This document shows positions 62,471 through 64,000 of a stretch of DNA of 64,000 bases, piece after piece. The stretch comes from Kribbella pittospori. Its GTDB lineage: Bacteria; Actinomycetota; Actinomycetes; Propionibacteriales; Kribbellaceae. The position numbers and the translations under genes are program-made. The notes under the pieces are model-generated. The model saw only the letters and a program-made list of their open reading frames with translations, searched no databases and had not been told where the DNA came from. How positions within the stretch are numbered: the first letter of the stretch is position 1; the number at the start of each line of letters is the position of its first letter. The stretch is taken from assembly GCF_004331465.1 (NCBI RefSeq), contig NZ_SJKB01000004.1, positions 62,001-126,000 of the forward strand. The letters run 5' to 3'.

Positions 62471-63772
62471 TCAGTGTGGGCGAACCCGCTCCGGACTCGC
62501 GGTCTCCAGCGGTACGTCGGCCGCGGGGATGACACCGAGTTGCGTGGTCTGCCGGTGCAGTGTCGCATCGAACAGCCACTCGGTCGCCGTACGGACGCGG
62601 TTCCCCGGCATGGACATCAGATGGTAGCCACGGGTCACCGCCTTCGCGGGGAGCCCGGCCAGCGGGATCTGCAGCGGGTTGGCCGCCGCCTGTTTGCCAC
62701 CCAGGTCCACCACGAAGCCGAGGTCCTTGTGGGTGTACGGCTTGCGCTCACCGGTCCCGAAGCTGGCGGCAACGTTCTTGGCAGCCCGCCGGCCCTGCCG
62801 CTCGGCATGCTGCGCCGTCATCGGTGTGACCTCACCAGGCCGCGTCAGGTCGGGTACGGCGGCCGCGTCGCCACACGCGAACACCTCTGGGCGGTCAGGC
62901 ACGTTCAGGTACTCGTCGACCAGGAGACGCCCCTTCTCCGTCTTCAGCCCGAGTCCCTCCACCACAGGGTCCGGACGGACGCCGACACACCAGATCAGCG
63001 AATGAGTCGGTACGTCGGACTGGTCGGTGAGTCGAACACCGTCGTGCATGGCCTCTTCGACCGACGTACCCATCAGGACCTCGACACCACGCTCGCGCAG
63101 CACTCGGTCCGCCGTACGCGACAGGCGCTCGTCCAGCTCGGGCAGGACGCGGTCTGCGATGTCCAACAGCATCCAGCGCATCCGCTGATCGCGTAGGCGC
63201 GGTCTGCGCTTCTTGAGCAGCTCGGTGTACAGCACGCCGTGTGCTGCCACCTCTGTGCCCGTGTAGCCCGCTCCGACGACGACGAACGTGCAGAGTGCGT
63301 CTCGCGCGGCCACATCGTCGGTGGCGTCGGCGAGCTCGATCTGCTGGGTCAGATGGTCACGCAGGAAGACCGCTTCGGGGATGCCACGGAAGCCGTGCGC
63401 GTACTCCGTCACGCCGGGGATGGGCAGCAGCTTGTTCACACTGCCCGCGGCGATGATGAGCCGGTCGTACTCGAGCTCGTCGCGCCGGTCGAGCGGATCG
63501 GCGTACTGCACCGTGCGACGGTCCAGGTCGAGTCCCTCGACCTCTCCGAGCACCAATCGGACGTCGGGCAGCGCGTCCGCGATGGACACCGTGATGTTCC
63601 GGGGCTCCAGGATGCCGGTGGCGACCTCAGGCAGCAGCGGGACGTACAGGAAGTAGTCGGTCGGGTTGATCACCACGACCTCGGCCCGGCCCTTGGCCAG
63701 CCGGCACAGCGTCTTGGCCGCGTGGAACCCGGCGAACCCAGCACCGATGATCACGACTCTTGGCAGCGTCAT
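62471..63772 (-). CDS. NDH-2-like NAD(P)/FAD-dependent oxidoreductase
   Basis: A 433-residue type II NADH dehydrogenase-like flavoprotein: FAD motif 'RVVIIGAGFAGFHAAKTL', NADH motif 'FVVVGAGYTGTEVAAHG', and 'VFACGDAAAVPDL' near the C-terminal FAD site. Such enzymes feed electrons from NADH to menaquinone without proton pumping; no membrane helix is seen, as in other NDH-2s. Start MTLPRVVIIG is preferred. It ends just before the DGPF gene and could be cotranscribed with the ECF42 pair. Confidence 0.9.
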   Translation of the reverse strand: MTLPRVVIIGAGFAGFHAAKTLCRLAKGRAEVVVINPTDYFLYVPLLPEVATGILEPRNITVSIADALPDVRLVLGEVEGLDLDRRTVQYADPLDRRDELEYDRLIIAAGSVNKLLPIPGVTEYAHGFRGIPEAVFLRDHLTQQIELADATDDVAARDALCTFVVVGAGYTGTEVAAHGVLYTELLKKRRPRLRDQRMRWMLLDIADRVLPELDERLSRTADRVLRERGVEVLMGTSVEEAMHDGVRLTDQSDVPTHSLIWCVGVRPDPVVEGLGLKTEKGRLLVDEYLNVPDRPEVFACGDAAAVPDLTRPGEVTPMTAQHAERQGRRAAKNVAASFGTGERKPYTHKDLGFVVDLGGKQAAANPLQIPLAGLPAKAVTRGYHLMSMPGNRVRTATEWLFDATLHRQTTQLGVIPAADVPLETASPERVRPH

Positions 63773-63811
63773 GCCACCTGAGTACCAGATCAACCCGCCC
63801 GGCAAACAGCC

Positions 63812-63878
63812 TCAGTCCAACGGCGTGTGTCAGCGCAGCGGCGTGTCGGTCCAGCCGGCGTGTCAGTCCAGCAGGGCG
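63812..63878. repeat. four 16-18-bp tandem units at the ftsY 3' end
   Basis: Units begin at 63812, 63826, 63844 and 63861, with consensus TGTCAGTCCAGCNGGCG; the last includes the real ftsY end (Leu-Leu-Asp-stop, read on the minus strand). The earlier units reproduce the same end in degenerate form, within the 90-base gap to the NDH-2-like gene. Confidence 0.65.
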
Positions 63879-64000
63879 TCGACGAACTGCTCGGCGTCGA
63901 ACGGGGCCATGTCGTCGGCGCCCTCGCCCAGGCCGACCAGCTTGACCGGTACGCCGAGCTCACGCTGAACGGCGATCACGATGCCGCCCTTCGCCGTACC
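63863..64000 (-). CDS. ftsY: signal recognition particle receptor FtsY, C-terminal fragment
   Basis: The last 45 codons of FtsY, in frame to the window edge: 'GTAKGGIVIAVQRELGVPVK' (G5 region following TKxDG), 'VGLGEGADDMAPFD' and 'FVDALLD' at the end. FtsY docks the SRP-ribosome complex at the membrane. It belongs beside amtB in the standard actinobacterial order; a 10-kb accessory block separates them here. Confidence 0.95.
   Translation of the reverse strand, partial: GTAKGGIVIAVQRELGVPVKLVGLGEGADDMAPFDAEQFVDALLD

Overview
The window is high-GC (roughly 68-70%) actinomycete chromosome, densely coded on both strands, with frequent GTG starts and 4-base ATGA/GTGA overlaps. Gene order and protein features (DUF2469 beside rnhB, an ECF42 sigma factor with a DGPF protein, an EACC1 protein, MsnO8-type luciferase-like enzymes, Ala-rich tails on S2 and S16) fit a Kribbella/Nocardioides-like member of the Propionibacteriales. 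The genus is an inference, not a database match.

A conserved housekeeping backbone runs through the window, in the order known from Streptomyces. Reading from the right: ftsY (partial, 63.9 kb); amtB-glnK-glnD (49-53 kb); ffh (46 kb); rpsP-khpA-rimM-trmD-rplS-lepB-lepB-rnhB-DUF2469 (21-27 kb); the + strand genes yraN-yifB-dprA (17-20.7 kb); then xerC (15 kb), rpsB-tsf-pyrH-frr-cdsA (8-12.7 kb) and rlmN (2 kb).

Accessory blocks are inserted between these. 0-7.8 kb: a LOG-family fragment, GNAT, esterase-like hydrolase, LysR/SDR pair, secreted C39-like protein, and a MarR with two luciferase-like oxidoreductases. 27.4-45.3 kb: a sugar locus (GH4 glycosidase and DeoR, divergent from PfkB kinase, lipoprotein and two ABC permeases, no ATPase); a caspase-EACC1 pair of the predicted conflict-system type, with a multi-pass membrane C-terminus; NfeD-like and flotillin genes; a two-component system; a cell-wall amidase; an amidohydrolase; two tandem lytic transglycosylases. 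53.4-63.8 kb: a TetR, an ECF sigma with membrane beta-propeller protein, a thioredoxin-reductase-like enzyme and XRE-cupin regulator, an asparaginase, a truncated haemoglobin-flavohaemoglobin-DivIVA operon, an ECF42-DGPF pair and an NDH-2-like oxidoreductase.

The most striking non-coding structures are three. (1) About 8 tandem ~83-base repeats fill the gap between convergent dprA and DUF2469; each unit carries a copy of both genes' 3' ends around a hairpin. (2) A 163-bp TA-flanked inverted-repeat element (MITE-like) sits exactly on the glnD stop codon and displaces the 5' end of the DUF2332 gene. (3) A four-site GlnR-like box lies upstream of amtB. No rRNA, tRNA or CRISPR array was recognised.
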